From: a virus
IMG/VR virus record: IMGVR_UViG_3300011113_000396
Location: 49,453 to 113,452 of that record
Length of the DNA stretch: 64,000 nt
Reading direction: 5' to 3' (one strand)
Numbering within the stretch: position 1 is the stretch's first letter; every line of letters starts with the position of its first letter. A program made the translations under genes and the position numbers. Positions 8,278-17,285 of the stretch are shown here, piece by piece. A model generated the notes under the pieces. That model saw only the letters and a program-made list of their open reading frames with translations. It made no database searches and was not told where the DNA came from.

Positions 8278-8934
8278 ATGAAGAAAACTAAACAAAAGAA
8301 GAAAAAAATCGAATTAGAAGAAGATGAAGATGATTTAGGGTTTGATGATTTTGCTATTGAAATAGAACCAGAAGTCATAAAGCCTGCCACAAAAGGACAT
8401 TACATCGATAACTCAAAGTTTAATGATGAAATGACAAAGTGGATCAAGAAAGTCAGAACGGCTGAAAAAAATGGTAAGGATAGACCTCCTGTAACTGACT
8501 ATATTGCAGAATGTTTTTTAAAAATTGCGGAACATCTGTCCTACAGACCAAATTTTATGAACTACCCCTATAGAGAAGAGATGGTGGGTGATGGAATTGA
8601 AAATTGTTTGATGTACGCACATAATTTCAACCCAGATAAGTCATCAAACCCCTTTTCTTATTTTACCCAGATTATATACTATGCATTCCTTAGACGAATA
8701 GAGAAGGAAAAGAAGCAATCGTATGTAAAGTTTAAGATAATGGAAGAAAATGCCGATGATAAATTCTATAAGTGGTTTAAGGAAAACTACTTTGAGAAGG
8801 ACGGTAAGCCAGAACTAGCTGATGTTTTTAATCTCACAGAACGAGATGTAGAAAGATTTGAAGAAAAAGCTGGTGGCGGAACCAAGAAAAAGACCAGAAA
8901 AAAGAAAAAGGTTATTAAAAGAGGTTTAATGTGA
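8278..8934 (+). CDS. 55: Late-transcription sigma factor gp55
   Basis: 218 residues (T4 gp55 is 185). The N-terminus is a basic then acidic low-complexity extension, followed by the sigma-like core: TDYIAECFLKIAEHLSYRPNF, DGIENCLMYAHNFNPDKS and SYFTQIIYYAFLRRIEKEKK, which correspond to region-2-type helices that recognise the late -10 box. The Lys-rich C-terminus may contact the sliding clamp or polymerase. It directs RNA polymerase to TATAAATA boxes, many of which are visible in this window, and is itself under an early-type promoter. Confidence 0.93.
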   Translation: MKKTKQKKKKIELEEDEDDLGFDDFAIEIEPEVIKPATKGHYIDNSKFNDEMTKWIKKVRTAEKNGKDRPPVTDYIAECFLKIAEHLSYRPNFMNYPYREEMVGDGIENCLMYAHNFNPDKSSNPFSYFTQIIYYAFLRRIEKEKKQSYVKFKIMEENADDKFYKWFKENYFEKDGKPELADVFNLTERDVERFEEKAGGGTKKKTRKKKKVIKRGLM

Positions 8935-9980
8935 AAATAGCAGTCATTAATGACACCCACTTCGGAATCAGAAATGATTCCGAATTGTTTTTAAATTACT
9001 TCATAGATTTTTTTAAAGAACAATTCTTTCCATATCTCAAAGATAATAATATCGATACGGTAATTCATCTTGGAGATTTCTTCGATAGAAGAAAATATAT
9101 CAATTTTAACACATTAAACCGAGTTACTAATGAAATCCTTGTTCCCCTGAAAGAGATGGGAATTCAAGTACATTGTCTAGTCGGTAATCACGACACTTAT
9201 TATAAAAATACTAATAGAGTAAATTCTGTATGTCAGCTACTTCCAGCGTTTGATAATATCAAAACTTATGGTGAATTCGATATTATCAATATCGATGGAA
9301 CCGAAATCGCTATGGTTCCTTGGATCAACGATTCAAATGAAAAAGATATAGTCAAGCAACTCAAGAAGTGCAAAGCAACGATTGCATGTGGCCACTTTGA
9401 ACTAACAGGATATGAAGTTCTTCGTGGTGTAAAGTTTGATGGTGGAATGTCAGATGAAGTTCTTGCCAAGTTTGAAATTGTTCTTTCTGGCCATTTTCAT
9501 CTGAAATCATCCCATAAAAATATTTACTACTTGGGTACTCAATACCAAATGCTTTTCTCCGATATTAATGAAGCAAAGGGCTTCCATGTCTTTGATCTAA
9601 AGTCTAGAGAATTGGAATATATCCAGAACAGAAATTGCATTTTTCATAGAATTTTTTACGATGACAGTGCAACACCCAAGATCGATAAGATGGATTTCTC
9701 TCAGTACGAGAATAAGCTCGTAAAGATTATAGTCCAAAGAAAAACTAATCCTGCTACTTATGAAAAGTTTATTGATGGCATCAATTCTGCAAATGCTCAT
9801 GAGATTTCTATAGTTGATGAGACATTTGTACCAGATGATTCAAACGATGTTGCTGATTTGAGTGTTGATACACTTTCATTCATCGAAAAAGAAATCGATC
9901 AATTGATTGATGTCAAAAATAAAGACGAACTCAAGAAAATGGTTCATGATATTTACTTTGAAAGTCTAGATAATGATTAA
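8931..9980 (+). CDS. 47: Recombination endonuclease subunit gp47 (Mre11-like), GTG start
   Basis: 349 residues, the usual length for gp47. Calcineurin-like phosphoesterase motifs: NDTHFG near residue 8, GDFFDRR near 49, GNHDTYY near 85 and GHFH near 187, giving the two-metal nuclease centre. With gp46 it forms the Mre11-Rad50 homologue that resects DNA ends for recombination-dependent replication. The start is GTG overlapping the gp55 stop as GTGA; there is no ATG nearby, so translation is probably coupled. Confidence 0.95.
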   Translation: MKIAVINDTHFGIRNDSELFLNYFIDFFKEQFFPYLKDNNIDTVIHLGDFFDRRKYINFNTLNRVTNEILVPLKEMGIQVHCLVGNHDTYYKNTNRVNSVCQLLPAFDNIKTYGEFDIINIDGTEIAMVPWINDSNEKDIVKQLKKCKATIACGHFELTGYEVLRGVKFDGGMSDEVLAKFEIVLSGHFHLKSSHKNIYYLGTQYQMLFSDINEAKGFHVFDLKSRELEYIQNRNCIFHRIFYDDSATPKIDKMDFSQYENKLVKIIVQRKTNPATYEKFIDGINSANAHEISIVDETFVPDDSNDVADLSVDTLSFIEKEIDQLIDVKNKDELKKMVHDIYFESLDND

Positions 9981-11682
9981 GTTTACCCAACTAAGATTCA
10001 AGAATTTTGGTTCATTCGGCAATAATTTTACTGAAATCGATTTTGGTAAAAAGGGAAATTATCTAGTTTCAGGCAAAAACGGAGATGGAAAGTCCTTTGC
10101 CTTTCTAGATGCTATTACTTTTGGTTTGTTTGGTGTTCCTTTTAGAAATATCAATATTCCACAACTAGTCAATAGTGTAAATAAGAAAAACTGTGTGGTA
10201 GAGGTAGAATTTGATATTGGGTTGACCAAATACATGGTTAGGCGTGGCCTAGCCCCCAAGATCTTTGAAATTTACAAAGATGGCAAGTTGATAGAACAAG
10301 CCGCCAAGACTAAGGAATATCAGGAATATTTGGAAAAGAATATCCTTAAAATGGGATATAAGTCTTTTACTCAGGTTGTTATTCTTGGAAAGTCTTCTTT
10401 TGTCCCGTTTATGCAACTTACTGCGGCTGACAGACGAGAAGTCATTGAAAATGTTTTGGATATCGGTATTTTTAGCTCTATGAATTTAGTATTAAAGGGC
10501 AAGATTTCTCAGCAGAAAGAGTTTATTAAGCAAAAAAAGACCGATTTATCCACAATTCAGGGCAAGGTAGATGTTTTGGATCGTAATCGCCAAGAATTGG
10601 AGAAGAAAAAGCAGGATATTGAAACTAAGCTACAAAATAGGCTTAACGAAATTGATGTTAGTATCACCCAATATAGAGATCCAATTGCCTCATTAGAGGC
10701 AGAACTAGCCGCCAAGGAGGCTGTTCTAGCCACTTTTGCCGAAACCAAGTATACGGGTATGCTTGAACTGAGGTCGAGCTTAAAAGCCAACCTAGAGTCA
10801 TTAAAGGAAGACATTCAGTTTTATCAGGAAAATGAAGTGTGTCCTGCATGTAAGCAGGCTATAACGGATAACCACAGGAACGAAATCTGTGCGACTAAGA
10901 ATACCAAAAAAGACGAAATTGATACAGCCATTCAAAAATTGAATGAGATGATCGAAGAACAAAAAAATAATGACAACTCCAAAAAGAATTTGGAAAGAGA
11001 AATATCAAATATTAAGAATGATATAAGACAAGCAAACCAAAAAATTGCCAATCTAGAAGAACAAAAGAAAATTTATGAAAAAGAAGCCAAAATTGATCTG
11101 GTGGATACTATCGAAAAAATTACAAACGACATTGCTACTTTTAAGAAGGAAGCTAAGGCACATCAACGAAGCTTGGATACACTTTACAATGAGAACGAAG
11201 ATCTAGAAATACTTTCTGGGCTTCTGAAGGATAGTGGTATTAAAACCAAAATTATTCGCCATTATCTTCCATTGATGAATCAGATTGTGAATAAGTATCT
11301 TTCCAACATGAATTTCTTCGTCCATTTTTACTTGGATGACGAATTCAAGGAAACGATCAAAAGTCGCCACCGAGATGACTTTTCCTACATGAGCTTTAGT
11401 GAAGGTGAAAAGCTTAGGATTGACTTAGCATTGCTTTTAGCATGGAGAGAAGTCGCTAAACAGAAGAATAGTGTCAGTTGTAATCTATTGATTTTGGATG
11501 AAGTATTTGATTCTTCGCTAGATTCCGTGGGTACGGATGAATTGATGAAAATCCTAAATATATTAGGTAAGGAAACTAATGTGATTGTAATCAGTCACAA
11601 AACGGATCAGCTTACCGATAAGTTTAAGTACATTTACACGCTGGAGAAGAAGAATAACTTTAGCAAAATAAGCCTTACATAA
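9973..11682 (+). CDS. 46: Recombination endonuclease subunit gp46 (Rad50-like ATPase)
   Basis: 569 residues. N-terminal Walker A GKNGDGKS near residue 36, two long coiled-coil arms around a zinc hook CPAC near residue 293, ABC signature SFSEGEKLRIDLALLL near 475 and Walker B LLILDEVFDSSLD near 507. This is the standard Rad50/SMC layout. The start overlaps gp47 by 8 nt, so the two subunits are co-translated. Confidence 0.96.
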   Translation: MIKFTQLRFKNFGSFGNNFTEIDFGKKGNYLVSGKNGDGKSFAFLDAITFGLFGVPFRNINIPQLVNSVNKKNCVVEVEFDIGLTKYMVRRGLAPKIFEIYKDGKLIEQAAKTKEYQEYLEKNILKMGYKSFTQVVILGKSSFVPFMQLTAADRREVIENVLDIGIFSSMNLVLKGKISQQKEFIKQKKTDLSTIQGKVDVLDRNRQELEKKKQDIETKLQNRLNEIDVSITQYRDPIASLEAELAAKEAVLATFAETKYTGMLELRSSLKANLESLKEDIQFYQENEVCPACKQAITDNHRNEICATKNTKKDEIDTAIQKLNEMIEEQKNNDNSKKNLEREISNIKNDIRQANQKIANLEEQKKIYEKEAKIDLVDTIEKITNDIATFKKEAKAHQRSLDTLYNENEDLEILSGLLKDSGIKTKIIRHYLPLMNQIVNKYLSNMNFFVHFYLDDEFKETIKSRHRDDFSYMSFSEGEKLRIDLALLLAWREVAKQKNSVSCNLLILDEVFDSSLDSVGTDELMKILNILGKETNVIVISHKTDQLTDKFKYIYTLEKKNNFSKISLT

Positions 11683-11985
11683 ATGTACAACTACCGAGGA
11701 AAATTTCGAATACTACAGCCAGATGGCAATATGACCGTCTATTCTCAATATGATGTTGTCGAGAAGGAAGGCAAGCATTATATGGCTGTGTTTGATACCT
11801 ATGGTTTCTCCCCCGAACACGGAGAACTTCGCGGTTGGAAAAAAATAAACGGAACTGTTCCTGTTACCAGTAGCAGTGCCCCATCCAATCCCGATGTCGG
11901 ACAGCAATGGCTCGATACTGTTTCTGGAATTCTATTCGAATATGTTGACGATGGAAATTCTAAACAGTGGTTAGCCATTAGCTAG
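11683..11985 (+). CDS. Small structural-type protein with carbohydrate-binding-like modules
   Basis: 100 residues, starting directly after the gp46 stop. The segment MTVYSQYDVVEKEGKHYMAV resembles the short chitin-binding/fibre module in which a conserved Tyr-x-x-x-x-V follows the strand. The C-terminal part GQQWLDTVSGILFEYV...KQWLAIS is a motif common near the ends of phage fibre proteins. It probably belongs to a virion fibre or decoration, although its neighbours are recombination genes. Assignment is from pattern only. Confidence 0.6.
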   Translation: MYNYRGKFRILQPDGNMTVYSQYDVVEKEGKHYMAVFDTYGFSPEHGELRGWKKINGTVPVTSSSAPSNPDVGQQWLDTVSGILFEYVDDGNSKQWLAIS

Positions 11986-11992
11986 GAGACTT

Positions 11993-12178
11993 ATGGGATA
12001 CTATTATGAAAAGAAGAAGAATAATAGTTGGAGAAGAAAATTTTACAGAGAATTGGCAAAGAAACAAAGGCGTTCTACGCGACATTATTTGAATAAACTT
12101 GTTCAAGATGTTTGCTCAGGAGCTATTGACTTTGATGAGTTCTTGGATATGATGCGTAGAAGAGGTAATATATTATGA
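11993..12178 (+). CDS. Small basic hypothetical protein
   Basis: 61 residues, Lys/Arg-rich N-terminal half (YYEKKKNNSWRRKFYRELAKKQRR) with an acidic helix after it. A good ribosome binding site (TAGGAG, 5 nt before ATG) and a 4-nt overlap with the sliding clamp gene argue that it is real. Function unknown; a nucleic acid or clamp-associated role is only a guess. Confidence 0.6.
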   Translation: MGYYYEKKKNNSWRRKFYRELAKKQRRSTRHYLNKLVQDVCSGAIDFDEFLDMMRRRGNIL

Positions 12179-12873
12179 AGACTAAAAGTGCCACTAAGCT
12201 AAGTAAAGAGACTCTGCAAATTCTGAAGAACTTTGCATCCCTCAATTCCAATCTCCTTGTCAAGCCCGGTAATCGTCTTGTTACGGTTACTCCCTACAAG
12301 AATGTGATGGCCGAAGCCATTATTCAGGAGGAGTTTGATACTGAATTCGCTATCTGGGATCTGTCCAAGTTCCTTGGCATCGTGTCGATGTTCGAAGATC
12401 CTGACTTTATTTTCCACGACAAGTATGTGGAGATTGAAGGTAGCAATCATTCTACCGTAAAGTATTTCTACTGTGATCCGAAGCTTATCACTTCTTATCC
12501 AACTAAGAATCTTGTCATGCCCCGTATTGTCCTAGAACTTGAGTTCTCGGAGCGTAAACTGACCGAACTGCAAAAGGCAGCATCGATTCTACAGATTCAG
12601 GATCTCAAGATCTTCTGTGACAGCGGTAGTATTATGGGTGAGATGTTCGATTCTAAGGACAGCACTACAAACACCTATAGCGTAGAGTTCCCATACGACG
12701 GCGAACTTGAGACTGATGAGTTTGAGTTCCACTTCAAGATTGAGAATCTGAAGTTTATTCCGGGAGCCTATAAGGCTCAATTCTCGGAAAATATTGTGTC
12801 TAAGTTTGTTTGCAATAATACTCCAATTTCTTATTGGGTTGCAATGGAACCGTCTTCCAACTACGGAAAGTAA
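12175..12873 (+). CDS. 45: Sliding clamp gp45
   Basis: 232 residues (T4 gp45 is 228). A trimeric DNA clamp that tethers polymerase and, with gp55, activates late promoters. Recognisable segments include LVKPGNRLVTVTPYKNVMAEA and FAIWDLSKFLGIVSMFEDP, with the family-typical C-terminus ISYWVAMEPSSNYGK. It is followed directly by the clamp loader genes in T4 order. GC-rich codons relative to the neighbourhood suggest high expression. Confidence 0.95.
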   Translation: MKTKSATKLSKETLQILKNFASLNSNLLVKPGNRLVTVTPYKNVMAEAIIQEEFDTEFAIWDLSKFLGIVSMFEDPDFIFHDKYVEIEGSNHSTVKYFYCDPKLITSYPTKNLVMPRIVLELEFSERKLTELQKAASILQIQDLKIFCDSGSIMGEMFDSKDSTTNTYSVEFPYDGELETDEFEFHFKIENLKFIPGAYKAQFSENIVSKFVCNNTPISYWVAMEPSSNYGK

Positions 12874-12877
12874 GTAA

Positions 12878-13825
12878 ATGAATATTGATCACTTTGTATG
12901 GGCGGAAAAATACCGCCCATCATCCATTTCTGAATGCATTCTTTCTAAGGAGAATGCAAATACATTCAATAGCATGGTGAAGCAAGGAGAGCCACAAAAT
13001 CTTATGCTATCCGGCCCAGCCGGATGCGGTAAGACTACGGTTGCTAAGGCTCTTTGCAAGGATCTTGGATGCGATTACATTCTGATCAACTGCTCTGAAG
13101 ATGGCAATATTGATACTCTTCGCACAAAGATTCGTGGATTTGCTAGCACTGTATCATTGACTAGTGCCAAGAAGGTAGTTATTCTTGATGAATTTGATTA
13201 TAGCAATGCAAATAGCATTCAACCCGCTCTGCGCGGGGCTATCGAAGAGTTTTCTTCTAATTGCAGATTCATTATGACTTGCAATTGGCCAAGTCGCATC
13301 ATTGATCCTCTTCATTCCCGGTGTACGCACATCTCATTTGTGATTCCTTATGAGGAAAGATCTACGCTTGCGACTAATATGTTTAAGCGTGTGAAGCACA
13401 TTCTTGATACCGAAAAGGTAAAGTATAACGATAGTGCTCTTGCTACTCTAGTAAACACCCATTTCCCAGACTTTAGGCGCATTATTAATGAATTGCAGAG
13501 ATATTCTGTCTCTGGCGAGATTGACGTTGGTATTCTAAGCCAATGCAAGGAGATCGATCTCAAGAAGCTGGCTGGATATATGTCCAGTAAGAATTTTGCC
13601 GAGGTTCGGAAATGGGTCGTCAACAATCTTGAGAATAACAATACAGATATTTTTCGAAGGATCTATGATAATCTGACTGATATGCTACAGCCAGCCAGCA
13701 TCCCACAAGCAGTCATGATTATTGCAGAATACCAATATAAGGCAGCATTTGTCGCAGATCAAGAGATCAATATGACTGCATTCTTGGTAGAAATCATGAT
13801 GCAATGTGAGTTTAAGAAGAAATGA
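12878..13825 (+). CDS. 44: Clamp loader ATPase subunit gp44
   Basis: 315 residues (T4 gp44 is 319). AAA+ ATPase: N-terminal VWAEKYRPSSISE, Walker A SGPAGCGKTT near residue 46, Walker B VVILDEFDY near 103, sensor TCNWPSR near 136 and the arginine-finger SRC motif near 148. Four copies with one gp62 open gp45 and place it at primer ends. Lies 4 nt after gp45. Confidence 0.96.
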   Translation: MNIDHFVWAEKYRPSSISECILSKENANTFNSMVKQGEPQNLMLSGPAGCGKTTVAKALCKDLGCDYILINCSEDGNIDTLRTKIRGFASTVSLTSAKKVVILDEFDYSNANSIQPALRGAIEEFSSNCRFIMTCNWPSRIIDPLHSRCTHISFVIPYEERSTLATNMFKRVKHILDTEKVKYNDSALATLVNTHFPDFRRIINELQRYSVSGEIDVGILSQCKEIDLKKLAGYMSSKNFAEVRKWVVNNLENNNTDIFRRIYDNLTDMLQPASIPQAVMIIAEYQYKAAFVADQEINMTAFLVEIMMQCEFKKK

Positions 13826-14193
13826 ACCTATCCAAGGTATTAGAAAGCATCAACTATACAAAGGAAGATGCCCTTGTTGACAACGACAAGGATTATGTTC
13901 CATTTGTCGTAAATAGATCATTATCATATTTCATTGATACTATAGCCTACGCCAATCAGATGAATCTATACCCTCATCTGAACAAGCGTCTTCAATATGA
14001 TTATCTTAGAAATGCTATTCGCAAGAAGCGCAGATTCAGTAAATGGGCTAAGAAAGCCGAATACGACTGCCTAGAAGCTGTGTGCTTTTACTATGGATGT
14101 TCTAAGGTAAAGGCAATAGAAATCATCAACCTACTCTCCCAAGAGCAAAAATCACATATACAGTCAGAATACGAAAAACTCCAAAAAACCTAA
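13822..14193 (+). CDS. 62: Clamp loader small subunit gp62
   Basis: 123 residues, clearly shorter than T4 gp62 (187) but similar to the short forms in marine T4-like phages. It lacks an ATPase motif, as expected. The basic helical segment NAIRKKRRFSKWAKKAEYD precedes the C-terminal helices. The start overlaps gp44 by 4 nt, giving coupled translation of the complex. Confidence 0.85.
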   Translation: MNLSKVLESINYTKEDALVDNDKDYVPFVVNRSLSYFIDTIAYANQMNLYPHLNKRLQYDYLRNAIRKKRRFSKWAKKAEYDCLEAVCFYYGCSKVKAIEIINLLSQEQKSHIQSEYEKLQKT

Positions 14194-14217
14194 ATAATTT
14201 GGTATTATGGAGTTTTT

Positions 14218-14622
14218 ATGGATAATAATGACATATTTGATGGTTTAGGTGTTGAAGTAACATTAAAAGATAAAGACGCATTCTTGAAGGTCCGAGAGAC
14301 CCTAACAAGAATCGGCGTTTCTTCCAATCCAAACAAAAAGCTATATCAATCTTGCCATATCTTGCACAAGAAGGGCAGATATGCTATAATGCATTTTAAA
14401 GAATTATTTGTTTTAGACGGATTGGATAGTGATATGGACGAAACCGACTTGGCAAGAAGAAATACTATTGTAAAGCTTCTTGTCGAATGGGGTTTAGTCG
14501 ATCCAGTAGATGAGAATAGATATAAGGGGCCTCAGCTTCCGCTGAACAAGCTCAAGATCATTCCCTTTAAGGAGAAGGGTGATTGGAATCTAGTTCCTAA
14601 GTACCATATTGGAAAGAAATAA
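14218..14622 (+). CDS. regA: Translational repressor RegA
   Basis: 134 residues (T4 RegA is 122). RNA-binding protein that represses early mRNAs by covering their start regions. Recognisable segments are VEVTLKDKDAFLKVRETLTR, QSCHILHKKGRYAIMHFKELF and RRNTIVKLLVEWGLV, and it follows gp62 as in T4. A GGAG ribosome binding site precedes the ATG. If many early mRNAs here are leaderless, RegA must bind inside the coding start or act only on led messages. Confidence 0.93.
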   Translation: MDNNDIFDGLGVEVTLKDKDAFLKVRETLTRIGVSSNPNKKLYQSCHILHKKGRYAIMHFKELFVLDGLDSDMDETDLARRNTIVKLLVEWGLVDPVDENRYKGPQLPLNKLKIIPFKEKGDWNLVPKYHIGKK

Positions 14623-14912
14623 TGAATATTGTTAATGATTATGATTTGTATGATAAAGCAAGAAATATGCTTTATGAAGGTCTTGCTAAGTACGATATCA
14701 AAAAACCAATCTTCATTTATGTTGACAATGAAATTGGCGATGCAGTCTTTAATATAAAAAAAAATAAACAGAATTTTGAATTAGCTATTATTCTTAGTAA
14801 TGAAGCTGTAAGTTTTGCTAAAGAAAATCTAATTGAAATTTTTAATAGATTTGATATGATTATTACCGATGATCCAGTAATAAGTGAATATTCATTCTTT
14901 AGTAAAAAATAA
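14622..14912 (+). CDS. Hypothetical protein
   Basis: 96 residues, AT-rich codons, one-base overlap with the regA stop (TAATG). An N-terminal helix is followed by an alternating beta-alpha pattern (KPIFIYVDNEIGDAVFNIKK, FELAIILSNEAVSF). It marks the border between replication genes and the sugar island. No family recognised. Confidence 0.5.
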   Translation: MNIVNDYDLYDKARNMLYEGLAKYDIKKPIFIYVDNEIGDAVFNIKKNKQNFELAIILSNEAVSFAKENLIEIFNRFDMIITDDPVISEYSFFSKK

Positions 14913-14918
14913 TTTATT

Positions 14919-15533
14919 ATGATACCAAAAATTATACACCAAATATGGTTGGGGGATCAATCAAAACGTCCTTCCAACCTTATAGAAACATGGAAAAGTA
15001 AAAATCCATCATGGCAACATAAATTGTGGACCGATGATAATTTACCCACATTGATATGCAAAAAACAATTTGAAGAATGTCCTTCGCTTCCCGGAAAAGC
15101 TGATATTTTAAGATATCAACTTCTTTACCAGCAAGGTGGGTTTTTTATTGATGCAGATTCTGAATGTATTAATTCTTTAGATGATTGTTTATTGAATAAT
15201 CATTGTTTTTGTTGCTGGGAAAACGAAACAGTCCGTAAAGGGCTTATGGCAAATGGATATTTAGCAGCAGAACGAGAGTGCGAATTGATGAAATTGATTA
15301 TGAATAAGATTGATTCATATCCACATATGAATTATCCTCCTCTAGCCACATGGGAAATAACGGGACCTTTATTACTAACTAATACAGCTTATCTCAATAA
15401 GTATCCAATCACAGTGTATCCTAGTTGGTATTTTATACCAAGACATTACACTGGATTGGAATATAAGGGTGATGGTAAAATATACGCAAAACAATATTGG
15501 GGAACCACTCCAAACAGTGGTTATGATTATTAA
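14919..15533 (+). CDS. Glycosyltransferase, OCH1/capsular sugar-transferase-like (GT32-type)
   Basis: 204 residues. The N-terminus IPKIIHQIWLGDQSKRPSN and the segment GKADILRYQLLYQQGGFFID with the DAD metal-binding triad directly after it are the signature of the DXD sugar-transferase family that includes yeast Och1 and bacterial capsule enzymes. It uses a nucleotide sugar, probably on a glycan under assembly. First gene of an AT-rich cluster of tightly packed, same-strand sugar genes. Confidence 0.85.
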   Translation: MIPKIIHQIWLGDQSKRPSNLIETWKSKNPSWQHKLWTDDNLPTLICKKQFEECPSLPGKADILRYQLLYQQGGFFIDADSECINSLDDCLLNNHCFCCWENETVRKGLMANGYLAAERECELMKLIMNKIDSYPHMNYPPLATWEITGPLLLTNTAYLNKYPITVYPSWYFIPRHYTGLEYKGDGKIYAKQYWGTTPNSGYDY

Positions 15534-16288
15534 TGGAAACCGTATCTATAGTTTTAAATTCATATCGAAGAACCAGATGGTTTATGGAACAATACCAAGC
15601 GATCAAAAATCAATCTGTTCCTATAAATGAAATCTATGTGTGGCAAAATAAATCTGATTCCGAGCCAATAGACGCATCATATAAAAACGATGTAATATTT
15701 GCAGACTGCAATCAAAATTTAGGTGTTTGGGCAAGATTTGCATTAGCTTTAAATTGTAGATCAGATTACATTGCAATTTTTGACGATGACACAATTCCCG
15801 GATCAAAATGGATAGAGAATTGCTTGAACACACACAAAACTCATCCCGGATTGCTTGGTACTGTTGGTGTTATATTTGGTGACAAGTATTATACTTGGAA
15901 CAAAGTGGAGCGTCTAGGTTGGTGTAACTCAAACGAAACAGTGAAACAAGTTGATATAGTAGGTCATTGTTGGTTTTTTCATAGAGATCTTCTTTCTGTT
16001 TTTTGGAGAGAACTTCCGAGCAAAAATCAAATACCAATTGTTGGCGAGGATATTCATTTTGCTAAAATGATACAAAAATATACTAATCAAGGGGTGTATG
16101 TTCCCCCCCATCCAACAAATGACAAGGAAATGTGGGGTAGTATAAAGGGAGAATCTTATGGACATAGTCAAGAGGCTATATCCATGAATTTGTATCAAGT
16201 TGGAAATATGAAACTTGCTGGTGGGCAGATGATGGCTATGGAACTTTCAAAAGCCGTTGATAATGGATTTAAATTACTAAGAGCATAA
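15533..16288 (+). CDS. GT2-like glycosyltransferase
   Basis: 251 residues. The N-terminus VSIVLNSYRRTRWFMEQYQA followed by VPINEIYVWQN and the metal-binding AIFDDDTIPG near residue 85 is the GT-A fold of family 2. The later segment VGEDIHFAKMIQKY carries the acidic ED motif. One-base overlap with the previous stop. Confidence 0.85.
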   Translation: METVSIVLNSYRRTRWFMEQYQAIKNQSVPINEIYVWQNKSDSEPIDASYKNDVIFADCNQNLGVWARFALALNCRSDYIAIFDDDTIPGSKWIENCLNTHKTHPGLLGTVGVIFGDKYYTWNKVERLGWCNSNETVKQVDIVGHCWFFHRDLLSVFWRELPSKNQIPIVGEDIHFAKMIQKYTNQGVYVPPHPTNDKEMWGSIKGESYGHSQEAISMNLYQVGNMKLAGGQMMAMELSKAVDNGFKLLRA

Positions 16289-16289
16289 G

Positions 16290-17285
16290 ATGATATCAAT
16301 TTTTTATGGAACAAGACCAGAATATATAAAACTGTATAAACTTTATACAGAAATGAAAAATAAAAATTTTAATTGTGAACTAGTAAAAGTAAATCAACAC
16401 ACTACATTAATTGAAGATTGTTTTTCCGATAGATCAGTAGATATTTTAACTACTGATAATAATAGACTGAATTCAATTATCCAACAAGCTTTAAATAGTA
16501 AATTGTTTGGCTCAGATACAACACATGTAATTGTTCAGGGAGATACTGCAACTAGTTTTGGAATAGCTTTAAATGCATTTCATAATAAAATAAAAATAAT
16601 ACACATAGAAGCTGGCTTGAGAACTTGGGATAAAGAAAATCCATATCCAGAAGAAACATATAGAAAATGCATTTCTAGTATGGCTGATGTGCATTTTTGT
16701 GTTTCAACATTAAATAAAGAATGTTTACAAAACGAAAGAGTAAACGGTAAATTATATGTTGTCGGAAATACTGTTTTGGATAATTTAGATAATGAAAATA
16801 TTTATTATGGAAATATTATTCCTATAACTCTTCATAGAAGAGAGAATAAAGATAGAATTGAAAAAGTATTAAGGGCAATAGATAATGCAGCTTTAAATTT
16901 CAATCATTTAAACTTTGTATATCTAAAACATCCATCTGTAAACATTAATAATGAATTTAAAAATATCTTTGTTATGCCACCACAAACCTATTCAAGCATG
17001 ATAAATATGTTAAAACAATCAAGGTTTGTTATAACTGATAGTGGTGGAATTCAAGAAGAAGCATCTTTCTTTAAAAAAAGAACAATAGTTGTAAGAAAAG
17101 AAACAGAAAGAAAAGAGGGTCTTGGGGTATTTTCTGTTTTGGCTTTTGAGCCAATTAGTATAATAGAATCTATTAGAGAGTTTGATGAACATTATGAAAT
17201 AAATGAACCTTGTCCATATGGCGATGGCAAAGCTGTTGAAAAAATTGTTACAGTGTTGGAGCAATATATAAATGAAATTATTTAA
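16290..17285 (+). CDS. UDP-N-acetylglucosamine 2-epimerase (WecB-type)
   Basis: 331 residues, a little shorter than the usual 360-380. Key segments are FYGTRPEYIKLYKL at the N-terminus, HVIVQGDTATSFGIAL near residue 75, HIEAGLRTWDKENPYPEE near 105 and TDSGGIQEEASFFKKRTIVVR near 245, which hold the substrate-binding and catalytic acids of the family. It interconverts UDP-GlcNAc and UDP-ManNAc, giving an activated sugar for the neighbouring transferases. Confidence 0.92.
   Translation: MISIFYGTRPEYIKLYKLYTEMKNKNFNCELVKVNQHTTLIEDCFSDRSVDILTTDNNRLNSIIQQALNSKLFGSDTTHVIVQGDTATSFGIALNAFHNKIKIIHIEAGLRTWDKENPYPEETYRKCISSMADVHFCVSTLNKECLQNERVNGKLYVVGNTVLDNLDNENIYYGNIIPITLHRRENKDRIEKVLRAIDNAALNFNHLNFVYLKHPSVNINNEFKNIFVMPPQTYSSMINMLKQSRFVITDSGGIQEEASFFKKRTIVVRKETERKEGLGVFSVLAFEPISIIESIREFDEHYEINEPCPYGDGKAVEKIVTVLEQYINEII

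Noticed and set aside
14190-14196. CTAAATA before regA as a late promoter
   Set aside because: It contains the gp62 stop codon, regA is expected early, and a GGAG leader follows; chance is sufficient.
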